Part shown: positions 28,019 to 36,286 of the stretch, in pieces | How positions within the stretch are numbered: the stretch's first letter is position 1 | Layout: every line of letters begins with the position of its first letter | Source: Pedobacter hiemivivus | Lineage (GTDB): Bacteria > Bacteroidota > Bacteroidia > Sphingobacteriales > Sphingobacteriaceae | Assembly (NCBI RefSeq): GCF_004331685.1 | Contig: NZ_SJSM01000003.1 | Span: 372,001-436,000 of the forward strand | Direction: 5' to 3' | Length of the DNA: 64,000 nt | Translations under genes and position numbers: made by a program | The notes under the pieces: generated by a model | What the model saw: the letters and a program-made list of their open reading frames with translations, nothing else | Databases searched by the model: none | What the model was told of the DNA's origin: nothing

Positions 28019-28026
28019 CAATTTTG
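28019..28026 (+). promoter_or_regulatory. Candidate -7 box of the DUF4382 operon
   Basis: CAATTTTG matches TAnnTTTG at 5 of 6 specified positions. It starts 7 bp after the right pair of direct repeats and 39 bp before the DUF4382 ATG, mirroring the arrangement on the other strand. Confidence 0.4.
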
Positions 28027-28064
28027 AGTAACGAAAATGTTAATATTCACTAAAATCTAAAACT

Positions 28065-28865
28065 ATGAAAAAGAGAATCATGTATACCGGATTAACCTGT
28101 TTTCTTGCCGGACTTACTATCTTTATTGGATGTAAAAAAGACAATAACAGTTCTGCGGATGGAACAACCAAAGTCGAGATCCGAATGACTGATGCACCTG
28201 GAAACTTTGATAAGATCAACTTGAGTGTTAAGGAAATCGTACTGTTTTCAGAGGGCAAGCCTTATAAATTCGCTTCCACAGCGAGTATTTTTAATATCCT
28301 GGATTTTAGAATCGGGAGCAGTAATCCTGATATTCTGGTTGCTTCAGGAGAAATGCCAAGTGGCGAAATCACTGAAGTAAGATTGGTATTGAACGATTCA
28401 GGAAATACTATTGTGGTTGGTGGTGTTTCACAGGCACTCACTACTCCAAGCGGACAATCATCTGGCTGGAAAGTTAAACTTAAAGCAAACCCATCATTGG
28501 TTCCTGGGGTAACGTATTCATTATTGCTTGATTTTGATGCAGCGAAATCGATCGTTAGTACCGGAAATGGTAAGTACTTGCTTAAACCTGTAGTTAGAGG
28601 GATCACAGCAGCGACATCTGGTTTAATATCAGGAACTGTATTGCCATTGTTGAGCCACCCAGAAGTGTTAGTAATTGCAGGAACTGATACCGTAGGTACA
28701 ATTGCTGATCCTTTGACTGGTAAATTCACCGTTGGTGGACTTGGGGCAGGTAGTTATTCCGTAAAATTTGTTCCCGTTGTTGGCTATAGAGACAGTACCA
28801 TTACAAATGTTAATGTGGCTCTTGGTCAAAACACCAGCTTAGGCACGATTACACTTAAGCAATAA
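28065..28865 (+). CDS. DUF4382 domain-containing lipoprotein
   Basis: A 266-residue lipoprotein: signal ending IFIGC-KKD, then a DUF4382 domain (~33-180; VEIRMTDAPGNFDKINLSVK and FNILDFRIGSSNPDILVASG) and a C-terminal carboxypeptidase-regulatory-like Ig fold (~190-266; SGTVLPLLSHPEV, AGSYSVKFVPVVGYRDSTI). DUF4382 proteins are surface or periplasmic, with unknown function. It is divergent from the two-component operon and shares its operator region, so it is a likely target. Confidence 0.85.
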   Translation: MKKRIMYTGLTCFLAGLTIFIGCKKDNNSSADGTTKVEIRMTDAPGNFDKINLSVKEIVLFSEGKPYKFASTASIFNILDFRIGSSNPDILVASGEMPSGEITEVRLVLNDSGNTIVVGGVSQALTTPSGQSSGWKVKLKANPSLVPGVTYSLLLDFDAAKSIVSTGNGKYLLKPVVRGITAATSGLISGTVLPLLSHPEVLVIAGTDTVGTIADPLTGKFTVGGLGAGSYSVKFVPVVGYRDSTITNVNVALGQNTSLGTITLKQ

Positions 28866-28905
28866 ATTGCGTAACTTCATCAACTGCTTACTAAAATAGT
28901 CAACT

Positions 28906-29421
28906 ATGAAAAAAATATTTCTAACTCTTCTTATTGCAATTGGCTTTGTTTCGTTCCGGGCTTCTGCGCAAGTGAGTATAAACGTAAATATCGGATCACA
29001 GCCCTTATGGGGACCTGTCGGTTACGATCATGCAGATTACTACTATCTCCCAGATGTTGAGAGTTATTATTATGTACCTAAAAAACAGTTTATCTATTTG
29101 GATAATGGTAGATGGAACTTTTCAGCTTCACTGCCTACCAGATATAGCGGATATGATTTATATAATGGTTATAAGGTCGTGATCAATTCGAGAGACGCTT
29201 ATCATAATTTTGATAATGATAGGGTTCGCTATGCAAAATATAAAAAAGTAAAAGGGCAAAAGGTGATCAAATATAGTGACGACCCACGCTATTATGTAGT
29301 TAAAGGTCATCCTCATGGGATTCCTCCCGGACAAGCGAAAAAAATAGATTCAAGAAAGAATGATGGAGGCAAGGCGAAAGGGCATGGAGGCGGAAAGGGT
29401 AATGGAAAAGGAAAGCATTAA
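28906..29421 (+). CDS. Small secreted Tyr-rich protein with Gly/Lys tail
   Basis: A 171-residue exported protein: signal MKKIFLTLLIAIGFVSFRASAQ, then a Tyr-rich domain (GYDHADYYYLPDVESYYYVP, FIYLDNGRWNFSASLPTRY) and a glycine/lysine/histidine tail (KAKGHGGGKGNGKGKH). I recognise it only as a conserved hypothetical of sphingobacteria. It follows the DUF4382 gene by 40 bp and precedes a terminator, so the two form an operon. The basic His-rich tail may bind metal or polyanions; nothing in the sequence proves this. Confidence 0.7.
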   Translation: MKKIFLTLLIAIGFVSFRASAQVSINVNIGSQPLWGPVGYDHADYYYLPDVESYYYVPKKQFIYLDNGRWNFSASLPTRYSGYDLYNGYKVVINSRDAYHNFDNDRVRYAKYKKVKGQKVIKYSDDPRYYVVKGHPHGIPPGQAKKIDSRKNDGGKAKGHGGGKGNGKGKH

Positions 29422-29457
29422 TCATAACAAATAAGTTTTTTGATTGCATATAAAGCT

Positions 29458-29482
29458 AAAGGCTCCCTTCGGGAGCCTTTTT
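29458..29482 (+). terminator. Intrinsic terminator
   Basis: AAAGGCTCCC-TTC-GGGAGCCTTT, a 10-bp stem with a 3-nt loop, followed by TT. It ends the DUF4382 operon. Confidence 0.9.
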
Positions 29483-29556
29483 CAATTAATTTTTATTTTG
29501 CTAGTTTGCTGCAATCGAGAAAATGGATATTTATTTTGTCCCAATTTTATTAAACT

Positions 29557-30012
29557 ATGAACTTTAGAGAAGCTACAGTTGAAGATATAGCGCCAATTCA
29601 TTTGGTTAGAAATGCTGTAACTGAAAATGCATTGTCAAATCCTGATTTGATTATGTACAATGATTATGTAGAATTTTTAACTGTAAGAGGGAAGGGCTGG
29701 GTGTGCGAAATTGATGGACAAATCGTTGGATTCTCTATCGCTGATTTAAAGGAAGAAAATATCTGGGCGTTGTTTCTATTGCCGGAGTTTGAAGGAAAGG
29801 GTATTGGAAGACAATTGCAGGATTTAATGCTGAACTGGTATTTTTCTAATGAGAAAGACAATGTTTGGTTAGGAACCAGTCCTAAAACAAGGGCTGCGGA
29901 ATTTTACCGGAAATCTGGTTGGGTAGAAAATGGAAACAACGGGCAGAAAGAGATTAAATTTGAAATGACGAAAGAGATATGGATGAACATCTCTGCGCCT
30001 AGTTCTATTTAA
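29557..30012 (+). CDS. GNAT family N-acetyltransferase
   Basis: A 151-residue single-domain acetyltransferase. Acetyl-CoA binding motif A is visible as LFLLPEFEGKGIGRQLQDLM, with the Q/RxxGxG/A element as EGKGIG, and the C-terminal strand WLGTSPKTRAAEFYRKSGW is typical. The substrate amine is unknown. It is convergent with another GNAT gene with a 2-bp gap, although the two proteins are only distantly alike. Confidence 0.88.
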   Translation: MNFREATVEDIAPIHLVRNAVTENALSNPDLIMYNDYVEFLTVRGKGWVCEIDGQIVGFSIADLKEENIWALFLLPEFEGKGIGRQLQDLMLNWYFSNEKDNVWLGTSPKTRAAEFYRKSGWVENGNNGQKEIKFEMTKEIWMNISAPSSI

Positions 30013-30014
30013 TG

Positions 30015-30446
30015 CTAAATTGCATTTGGGAACCAAGCCATTGGAATATCTGCCTCAAATGATATACTGTTATTGCTAATCCTTTTTTCAAATCTCCCTT
30101 CAATTTTAAAACCAAGTTTTTCATATAATTGAATAGCTCTTGAATTTGTTTCTCTGGCAATCAGTTCAACCCTTAAAATTTCACTCCTATTGGATTGAAC
30201 ATCAGCTAGCAACGTCTGAAAAAGCTTTTTCCCCAGACCTTTACCTTGATAGTCGGGGTCTACTGCAATTGTAAGTTCGCTTAAAACATGTCTAAAAACC
30301 GCAGGTTCTAGTTGATAGCCCTTTGTGATCTCTGTCTCAGTCCGGGCAAGGCCTCCAAGTATCTTACTTACGGTTTTGTAGAGGTCAAAAATTTTGTTGG
30401 CATCTTCCAGCTCAGCTCTTCTGATATGTAATTGATTGGCGTTCAT
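30015..30446 (-). CDS. GNAT family N-acetyltransferase
   Basis: A 143-residue acetyltransferase with motif A AVDPDYQGKGLGKKLFQTLL and the following LRVELIARETNSRAIQLYEKLGFKIEGR, the classic GNAT C-terminal half. The final stretch DIPMAW is common in RimI/L-like enzymes of Bacteroidota. Substrate unknown. Confidence 0.88.
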   Translation of the reverse strand: MNANQLHIRRAELEDANKIFDLYKTVSKILGGLARTETEITKGYQLEPAVFRHVLSELTIAVDPDYQGKGLGKKLFQTLLADVQSNRSEILRVELIARETNSRAIQLYEKLGFKIEGRFEKRISNNSISFEADIPMAWFPNAI

Positions 30447-30568
30447 TTAATGGAGCTTAATTTGCAATTTTGTTTATGCCCCGAAGTTAAAAAATAACTC
30501 CTAACGGAGATGAATACTCGGAGTAAATAAAACCACTCCATTATTTAGATTCATTCCAATTAAATACT

Positions 30569-30581
30569 TAGCTTTGGGCAA
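30569..30581 (+). promoter_or_regulatory. Candidate -7 region of the second ECF sigma gene
   Basis: TAGCTTTGGGCAA contains a full TAnnTTTG match and is nearly identical to the element at 36258-36270 before the third sigma gene. If used, transcription starts about 10 nt before the GTG at 30593, or about 65 nt before the ATG at 30647. Confidence 0.5.
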
Positions 30582-30592
30582 ATTTAATCATT

Positions 30593-31147
30593 GTGCCTGG
30601 ATCTCCTTCAAATCAAGACCGACACCCTCGGTTTGCTGTTCACCAAATGGACGAGCAAGGCTTTGCGCATATCTACCGGAATTGTTGGAAAAGTGTATTT
30701 GGCATAATTTTTCATTATACACATGATGAAGAAATTGCTGAAGAAATCAGTCAGGATCTATTTGCCTCACTCTGGGAGCGCCGGGAGAAGCTCATCATTA
30801 AAACAAGCATTGAGCAGTATTTAAATCGGGCAGCCAAACTAGAAGCTTTTGAATATCTGCGTACCAGTAACAGTCACAGGCTGCACATCAATTGTGCGCT
30901 ACAAAATCTATGTGGCAGCAGAAATTGTACAGAAGAACAGGTGTTTTTCAACGCACTGAAAGGAAGTCTGGACGTATTGGTGGATGAGCTGCCATGCCGT
31001 TGCCGGGAAGTGTATCGCTTAAGCCAGGAGCAGGGGATGAACAATAAATCAATTGCTACTGCCTTGTTGATCTCAGAGAAAACAGTGGAATATCACCTTT
31101 ATAAGGCAATGAGTTTTTTAAGAAATAATCTGAAGGAATTCAGGTAG
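30593..31147 (+). CDS. RNA polymerase sigma-70 factor, ECF, FecI-like
   Basis: A 184-residue ECF sigma. Region 2 has EEIAEEISQDLFASLWERRE and region 4 has LPCRCREVYRLSQEQ then NKSIATALLISEKTVEYHL. The start is uncertain. GTG at 30593 gives the usual family length and keeps the helix before region 2; the first ATG (30647) would leave only five residues before the conserved FAHIY. A promoter-like box just upstream leaves a very short leader for the GTG. First gene of the siderophore-receptor module. Confidence 0.85.
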   Translation: MPGSPSNQDRHPRFAVHQMDEQGFAHIYRNCWKSVFGIIFHYTHDEEIAEEISQDLFASLWERREKLIIKTSIEQYLNRAAKLEAFEYLRTSNSHRLHINCALQNLCGSRNCTEEQVFFNALKGSLDVLVDELPCRCREVYRLSQEQGMNNKSIATALLISEKTVEYHLYKAMSFLRNNLKEFR

Positions 31148-31255
31148 TTGTCAAATAATGTAAAGCGCAAATATTTTTTTTTACAAATCCGCCTAGGAGA
31201 AATGCCGATTTATCCGGCTTAAGGTATATGGGCACATCAGTGGTGCCTGGGATGT

Positions 31256-32224
31256 ATGCAGATTACAAAGGAACTTATTGAACGTTACCACCAGGGGCAA
31301 TGCAGTCCGGATGAACAAGATATTGTTCAACAATGGCTGGAGTCGGATGAGGTGGAAATGAGCTTTCCAGAAAATATAGATTTAAACGCTATAGAAGATA
31401 AAGGCTGGAAGAAAATTTCAAGTCGTTACCACATTCCTGAAGTACAGGAACAAAGAAGGGGCTTTAAATTCAATTACCGGATAATCTTGCAGCTTGCAGC
31501 TTGCCTTATGCTGGTACTGGTAACTCTTTTTTACCTAAATACAAAACTTAAAAGCGAGAATCCTAATCGTACGCTGGCTTATAAAGAAGTAAAGACACTT
31601 AAAGGGCAGAAACTAAGCGTATCGTTGCCTGATGGGACAATCGTCTGGATGAATGCAGAAAGCATCTTGAGGTTTCCTGTAAGTTTTAAAGGCAATCTCA
31701 GGGAGCTGGAATTTAGCGGGGAAGCTTATTTCAATGTAGCTAAAGATCGGTCAAAACCTTTTGTGATCCATACCGCAAAAACCAAAGTTCAAGTGTTGGG
31801 GACCAGGTTTAACTTAAGGGCCCTGGTAGCTGAAACAGCGACATCAGTAGTCGTCGAAGAAGGCAAAGTTCAGTTTAGTGGGGATTCGGGTAAACAGCAT
31901 CAAATCCTGACCGCCAATAAACGCGGTGTGTTTGAAATAGGCAGATCAGGAGTTTTATCTATGAAAACCGAGGAGGTGCATGCAGGTAAATATACAGCCT
32001 GGAGAAATAACGAGTTGCTTTTTGACAATGTAACAATGCAAGAGGTGGCACAGGTACTTGAGCGCTGGTATAATGTGAAAATTGCGATTAACAGGCAAGC
32101 ACTGCGCAAGGAGCGCTATACAGGTAGTTTTAACAACCCGGCGCTAAGCGTGGTGTTGGAAAGTATGGGCTTCGCAGTAAAGTTCAATTATAAGCAGCAT
32201 GGCCAGACATTTATTCTCTATTGA
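31256..32224 (+). CDS. FecR family anti-sigma factor
   Basis: A 322-residue inner-membrane anti-sigma factor. The cytoplasmic part (~1-75) is followed by one helix (~80-98, IILQLAACLMLVLVTLFYL) and a FecR domain (~118-215; SLPDGTIVWMNAESILRFP, GEAYFNVAKDRSKPF, VLGTRFNLRAL). The C-terminal secretin-like domain (~245-322) contains LFDNVTMQEVAQVLERWYNV. It should hold the sigma factor encoded 108 bp upstream until the receptor is loaded. Confidence 0.93.
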   Translation: MQITKELIERYHQGQCSPDEQDIVQQWLESDEVEMSFPENIDLNAIEDKGWKKISSRYHIPEVQEQRRGFKFNYRIILQLAACLMLVLVTLFYLNTKLKSENPNRTLAYKEVKTLKGQKLSVSLPDGTIVWMNAESILRFPVSFKGNLRELEFSGEAYFNVAKDRSKPFVIHTAKTKVQVLGTRFNLRALVAETATSVVVEEGKVQFSGDSGKQHQILTANKRGVFEIGRSGVLSMKTEEVHAGKYTAWRNNELLFDNVTMQEVAQVLERWYNVKIAINRQALRKERYTGSFNNPALSVVLESMGFAVKFNYKQHGQTFILY

Positions 32225-32251
32225 TCACTCCAATCCAATTCTAAAAATAAA

Positions 32252-32282
32252 CCCGGTTTCGGTCGCCAAACTTCATACCGGG
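32252..32282 (+). terminator. Hairpin between fecR and the siderophore receptor gene
   Basis: CCCGGT (32252-32257) and ACCGGG (32277-32282) pair perfectly around a 19-nt loop, in the 103-bp gap between the anti-sigma gene and the receptor. No strong T-run follows, so it may be an attenuator or an mRNA processing/stability element. Confidence 0.45.
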
Positions 32283-32327
32283 CTATTGAAAAATCAATTC
32301 ATCATTAATTTAACAACAAACAAAAGT

Positions 32328-35021
32328 ATGTACAAAGGATGTACCCAAAAGAAACAATTCGTAAAATTTCTGCTTTTAATCTGCAGTATCCTATATCTGC
32401 CCTACAACAGTTATGGCCAGCAAAATACGGTACTGGAAAAACCAGTGACACTGCAACTGAGCAATGTAAGCCTTGCTGATGCTTTGAATGCCATTGCAGA
32501 GGCGACTGGTGTACGCTTTTCCTACAGCAGTACACAGCTAAATGTACAAAAAAGAGTAAGCGTAGACTTCAAACAGAAGTCGCTAAAGGATGCACTATCA
32601 GATTTGTTGGGCAGCCAGCTTAAAGGAATCAGTGTAAATGGTACGCAGCTAACCATCCAGACTTCCAGTGGGAAGGGCAGGATTAGAGGTACAGTGAAAA
32701 CAAGGGATGGAAAAGCCGCTGAGTTTGTTACTGTAGGCATTAAAGGTGTAAAAAGTGCCCAGGTTGATGCCAAAGGTAATTATGTATTAAAAGATATAGA
32801 AGCTGGAACTTATACCCTGATTGCCACTTTTGTAGGATTAAATGCACAGCAAAAAGAGGTTCAGATCTTGGCAAATGAAACGCTGAATGTAAATTTTGTA
32901 TTGAGCGAAAATAACCAGCAGTTAGAAGAGGTGGTGGTCAATGGCGGAACTACCAATAAGTTCTCTGTAAAGAAAACGACTACTTCAGCTAAGATGCCAC
33001 TGGGTAACCTGGAAAACCCTCAGGTGTATACCACTATTCCAAAGGCTTTGCTCAGTGAATTGATGATTACCGATTTCAGTACGGCATTAAAAAACAGCCC
33101 TGGTGTATATAAAATTCAGGGGAGTCGCGGAATTAACAGTGATGGCGCTTCTTATTATGTGATGCGAGGATTCCGAACTGAGGCTTCTTTGATAGATGGC
33201 GTTCCTGGACAAACGAATGGGGAGGTCGATCCTGCCAATATAGAAAGAGTGGAATTGATTAAAGGCCCCTCAGGAACATTATTTGGGGGAGCGGTAATCT
33301 CTTTCGGTGGTTTGATCAATATTGTCACCAAAAAGCCTGTCGATACCCTTGGTGGTGAATTGGCTTATACCACCGGTAGTTATGGTTTAAATCGAATTTC
33401 GGCAGATGTTTACGGACCGGTAAATAAAGATAAAAAGTTGCTTTTCAGGATGAATGCAGCTTATCAAAACCAAAATAGTTTTCAGGATGCTGGTTTCAGA
33501 AAATCAACTTTTTTAGCGCCAGCAGTTGAATATAGGGCTAGTGAACGTCTGAATCTGAGTTTAAGTGCTAGCTTTTATCAATCGGAAGGAACCAGTTCTT
33601 CGTCGATCTTTTTGAACCGGGTGCGTCCATTTATCGCCACCACGCCAAAGGAACTGAATTATGACTGGAAGCGCTCTTATAACAGTAATGATCTGACCAT
33701 GAAAAACCCTACGATAAATATCAGAGGACAAATTACCTATAAGCTTTCTGATCAATGGACTTCACAAACCATTTATTCGAACAATAGTCGTAAATCGGAT
33801 GGTTTTTATCAGTATGAATTTGTTCGCGGGGCGACTTCGGATGAAATGCTGGAGCGTAACATATCTCTGCAGAATTCAGTGAATACTGCGAGCGATTTAC
33901 AACAGAATTTTATCGGAGATTTCAAAATTTTAGGCCTACGTAATAGGCTGGTTGCCGGTCTGGATTACCTGAACCAAACGATAAACAATGACAACTCACC
34001 TTACATCGTGTTTGACAATACTAGCGGCTTGGTACCGGATGCAAATTATGTAAAATTATCGCGATCGGCTGTAGAAGCCAGATTGGCTGCAAGTACCGCT
34101 GCACCAACCAAAAATAATACTAAAAGTAATATCTATAGTGTCTACGCCTCTGATGTGCTGAATGTGAGTGACCGCTTAATTGCAATGCTGAGTTTGCGTG
34201 TAGATCGTTTTCAGAATCGCGGTACGCGTAATCAGGCAACGAATGTATTGGTCCCAAATAGTACTTATATGCAAACTGCTGTATCACCTAAGTTTGGCCT
34301 TGTTTACCAGGTTTTAAAAGATCGCTTATCAATTTTTGGTAATTATATGAATGGCTTTATGAATGTGGCACCAATTACACAACCAGTTTCTACCATTTCA
34401 GGTACGTTTAAACCCCAGCATGCCAATCAATTTGAGGGAGGTGTCAAAATGGATTTGTTGGATGGTAAGCTAAGCTTTACGGCAAGTGTATATGACATCA
34501 AAGTGGATAATTTGACACGTAATGAAGATTTGGTGGTAGATGGTGTTAATTATAATGTGACGGTGCAAAATGGCACGCAAAAAAGTAAAGGTGTTGAGGT
34601 AGAATTGATCACCAGCCCTCTGGAAGGTTTGAATATCATTGCTGGATATAGTTATAATGACAGCAAACTCGTTAAGTCTACTCCTGCACTGGAAGGAAGA
34701 AGACCAGCTTCTGCAGGTCCTAAAGATCTGTTCAATAGTTACGTGAGTTATCGTTTGCCTGCGGGTGAGCTCAAAGGCCTTGGCCTGGGATTGGCTTGTA
34801 ATTATGTTGGAAAACATTTAACCTCTAATTCAGCAGTGACCGGTGTGTTTACTTTACCTTCTTATGTGCTACTAACTTCTACTGCTTTTTATGATACCAA
34901 ACGTTACCGGTTGAGTTTAAAGGTAGAAAATATAACAGATGAATTGTATTTTACCGGACAAGGAGTATTAAGCGTGCAAATGCCTAGAACTTTGGCTGCT
35001 GGTGTTACCATTAAGTTTTAA
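32328..35021 (+). CDS. TonB-dependent siderophore receptor with STN domain (FecA/FpvA-like)
   Basis: An 897-residue receptor. I start at the ATG at 32328, which gives a normal signal peptide (FVKFLLLICSILYLPYNSYG); the open frame extends upstream into fecR without signal-like sequence. Order: STN domain (~32-85, ALNAIAEATGVRFSYSSTQL), carboxypeptidase-regulatory-like domain (~107-195), plug (~205-330, with YYVMRGFRTEASLIDGVPG and RVELIKGPSGTLFGG), and a barrel ending in LAAGVTIKF. The RGF and IKGPSG motifs mark ferric-siderophore receptors. The adjacent PepSY gene supports iron uptake. The siderophore is unknown. Confidence 0.92.
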   Translation: MYKGCTQKKQFVKFLLLICSILYLPYNSYGQQNTVLEKPVTLQLSNVSLADALNAIAEATGVRFSYSSTQLNVQKRVSVDFKQKSLKDALSDLLGSQLKGISVNGTQLTIQTSSGKGRIRGTVKTRDGKAAEFVTVGIKGVKSAQVDAKGNYVLKDIEAGTYTLIATFVGLNAQQKEVQILANETLNVNFVLSENNQQLEEVVVNGGTTNKFSVKKTTTSAKMPLGNLENPQVYTTIPKALLSELMITDFSTALKNSPGVYKIQGSRGINSDGASYYVMRGFRTEASLIDGVPGQTNGEVDPANIERVELIKGPSGTLFGGAVISFGGLINIVTKKPVDTLGGELAYTTGSYGLNRISADVYGPVNKDKKLLFRMNAAYQNQNSFQDAGFRKSTFLAPAVEYRASERLNLSLSASFYQSEGTSSSSIFLNRVRPFIATTPKELNYDWKRSYNSNDLTMKNPTINIRGQITYKLSDQWTSQTIYSNNSRKSDGFYQYEFVRGATSDEMLERNISLQNSVNTASDLQQNFIGDFKILGLRNRLVAGLDYLNQTINNDNSPYIVFDNTSGLVPDANYVKLSRSAVEARLAASTAAPTKNNTKSNIYSVYASDVLNVSDRLIAMLSLRVDRFQNRGTRNQATNVLVPNSTYMQTAVSPKFGLVYQVLKDRLSIFGNYMNGFMNVAPITQPVSTISGTFKPQHANQFEGGVKMDLLDGKLSFTASVYDIKVDNLTRNEDLVVDGVNYNVTVQNGTQKSKGVEVELITSPLEGLNIIAGYSYNDSKLVKSTPALEGRRPASAGPKDLFNSYVSYRLPAGELKGLGLGLACNYVGKHLTSNSAVTGVFTLPSYVLLTSTAFYDTKRYRLSLKVENITDELYFTGQGVLSVQMPRTLAAGVTIKF

Positions 35022-35023
35022 TT

Positions 35024-36148
35024 TTGAAGGTTAAAAAGATCATAGGACAAATTCACCTCTGGCTCGGACTCGCTTCCGGGCTAGTGGTGTTTATTTTGGG
35101 AATTACAGGGGCGATTTATGCGTTTTCAGATGAAATAAAAGAGCTGATTTATAAGGATCGGCTGCAGGTAAGCGTGCCTGACGGGGCAGTACGTTTGCCT
35201 TTGAGCCAGTTAAAATTAATCGCAGAAGAAGCGATAGGCAAAGATCGGAAGATATCGAGGGCGGAACTTTCTCAATCACCAGGAAGAACGTACATGTTCA
35301 GGGCAATGAAGCTAAACAGGAAGGCTTTTGGCTATTGGAATTATTATCAGTATTATGATAAGGTTTACCTGAATCCTTATACTGGGCAAGTGGTATTTAA
35401 GGAGGATGCCAAAAGGGAATTTTTTACTGTGGTTTTGGCTTTGCACATGAATTTGCTGCTAGGGAACAATGTTGGACACTTCGTTGTGCGCTGGTCGGTG
35501 GTTTGTTTCGTGATTTTGTTGATTTCAGGGATCGTGTTATGGTGGCCCAAGAACTGGAAGCCTAAACAATTGAAGAAAAGTTTCAAGGTAAAATGGAACG
35601 CAAAATTTAAAAGACTGAATTACGACCTGCATAATGTCCTGGGTTTTTATAGTTTTCTGGCATTGATGGTGATTGCGCTGACAGGCCTGATGTGGTCTTT
35701 TGAACTGACCACTGAAAATAAGGCGAAGGTATTGTCTGATACTACACAGGTATCGGAGATCATGCCAAACGACCTGATTCTTGGCCAGGCCTTAAAGGCT
35801 TCGCCCAGAACTGCTTATTTCCTGTATAATTTCCCTTCTGCCAACAGTGGAACGGTGAATGTATCAGCTTACCAGAGTGAAATGCGTTTGTATGATCGGG
35901 TACAATATAAATTTGATCGGTACAGTGGAAAGTTGTTGCAAAAAGGAGATGCTTTTGGGCAACTTTCTTTGGGAGCTAAGGTGATCGCCATGAATTATGA
36001 CCTGCATACGGGTAGTGTATTGGGGCTTGGCGGGAAATTACTGACGTTTTTGGCTGGGCTGATTGCCGCTGGCTTGCCTGTTACTGGTTTTTTGATCTGG
36101 TGGAGACGAGGGAAGCAGCTAAAGGGTGTAAATAAAATTCTGCCATGA
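35024..36148 (+). CDS. PepSY-associated TM helix protein (PiuB-like, putative ferric-siderophore reductase)
   Basis: A 374-residue inner-membrane protein with four helices bearing conserved His: HLWLGLASGLVVFILGITG, HFVVRWSVVCFVILLISGIV, LHNVLGFYSFLALMVIALTG, and GGKLLTFLAGLIAAGLPV. PepSY-like periplasmic regions lie between. Such proteins often sit beside siderophore receptors and are thought to reduce ferric chelates. The start is TTG at 35024, 2 bp after the receptor stop; the first in-frame ATG would remove helix 1. Translational coupling to the receptor is likely. Confidence 0.88.
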   Translation: MKVKKIIGQIHLWLGLASGLVVFILGITGAIYAFSDEIKELIYKDRLQVSVPDGAVRLPLSQLKLIAEEAIGKDRKISRAELSQSPGRTYMFRAMKLNRKAFGYWNYYQYYDKVYLNPYTGQVVFKEDAKREFFTVVLALHMNLLLGNNVGHFVVRWSVVCFVILLISGIVLWWPKNWKPKQLKKSFKVKWNAKFKRLNYDLHNVLGFYSFLALMVIALTGLMWSFELTTENKAKVLSDTTQVSEIMPNDLILGQALKASPRTAYFLYNFPSANSGTVNVSAYQSEMRLYDRVQYKFDRYSGKLLQKGDAFGQLSLGAKVIAMNYDLHTGSVLGLGGKLLTFLAGLIAAGLPVTGFLIWWRRGKQLKGVNKILP

Positions 36149-36257
36149 GTTAATAGCTGGCAGCGTCTTTTTTATGGTGTAAATTGTAGAGGCATGATGG
36201 ATGCTCTTTTAATAATTAGTTAATGCATATTTAATATACCGTTATCCGCTGGTTATG

Positions 36258-36270
36258 TAGTTTTGGGCAA
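36258..36270 (+). promoter_or_regulatory. Candidate -7 region of the third ECF sigma gene
   Basis: TAGTTTTGGGCAA has a full TAnnTTTG match and shares 12 of 13 bases with the element before the second sigma gene. It lies 16 bp before the preferred ATG. Confidence 0.5.
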
Positions 36271-36286
36271 TTAAAGATTGGTTGAA

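Noticed and set aside
28262..28729. 155-codon minus-strand frame
   Set aside because: Antisense to the DUF4382 lipoprotein; no start context or family resemblance.
32199..32327. Upstream start for the siderophore receptor
   Set aside because: Overlaps fecR, includes the hairpin at 32252-32282 and displaces the signal peptide by 43 residues.
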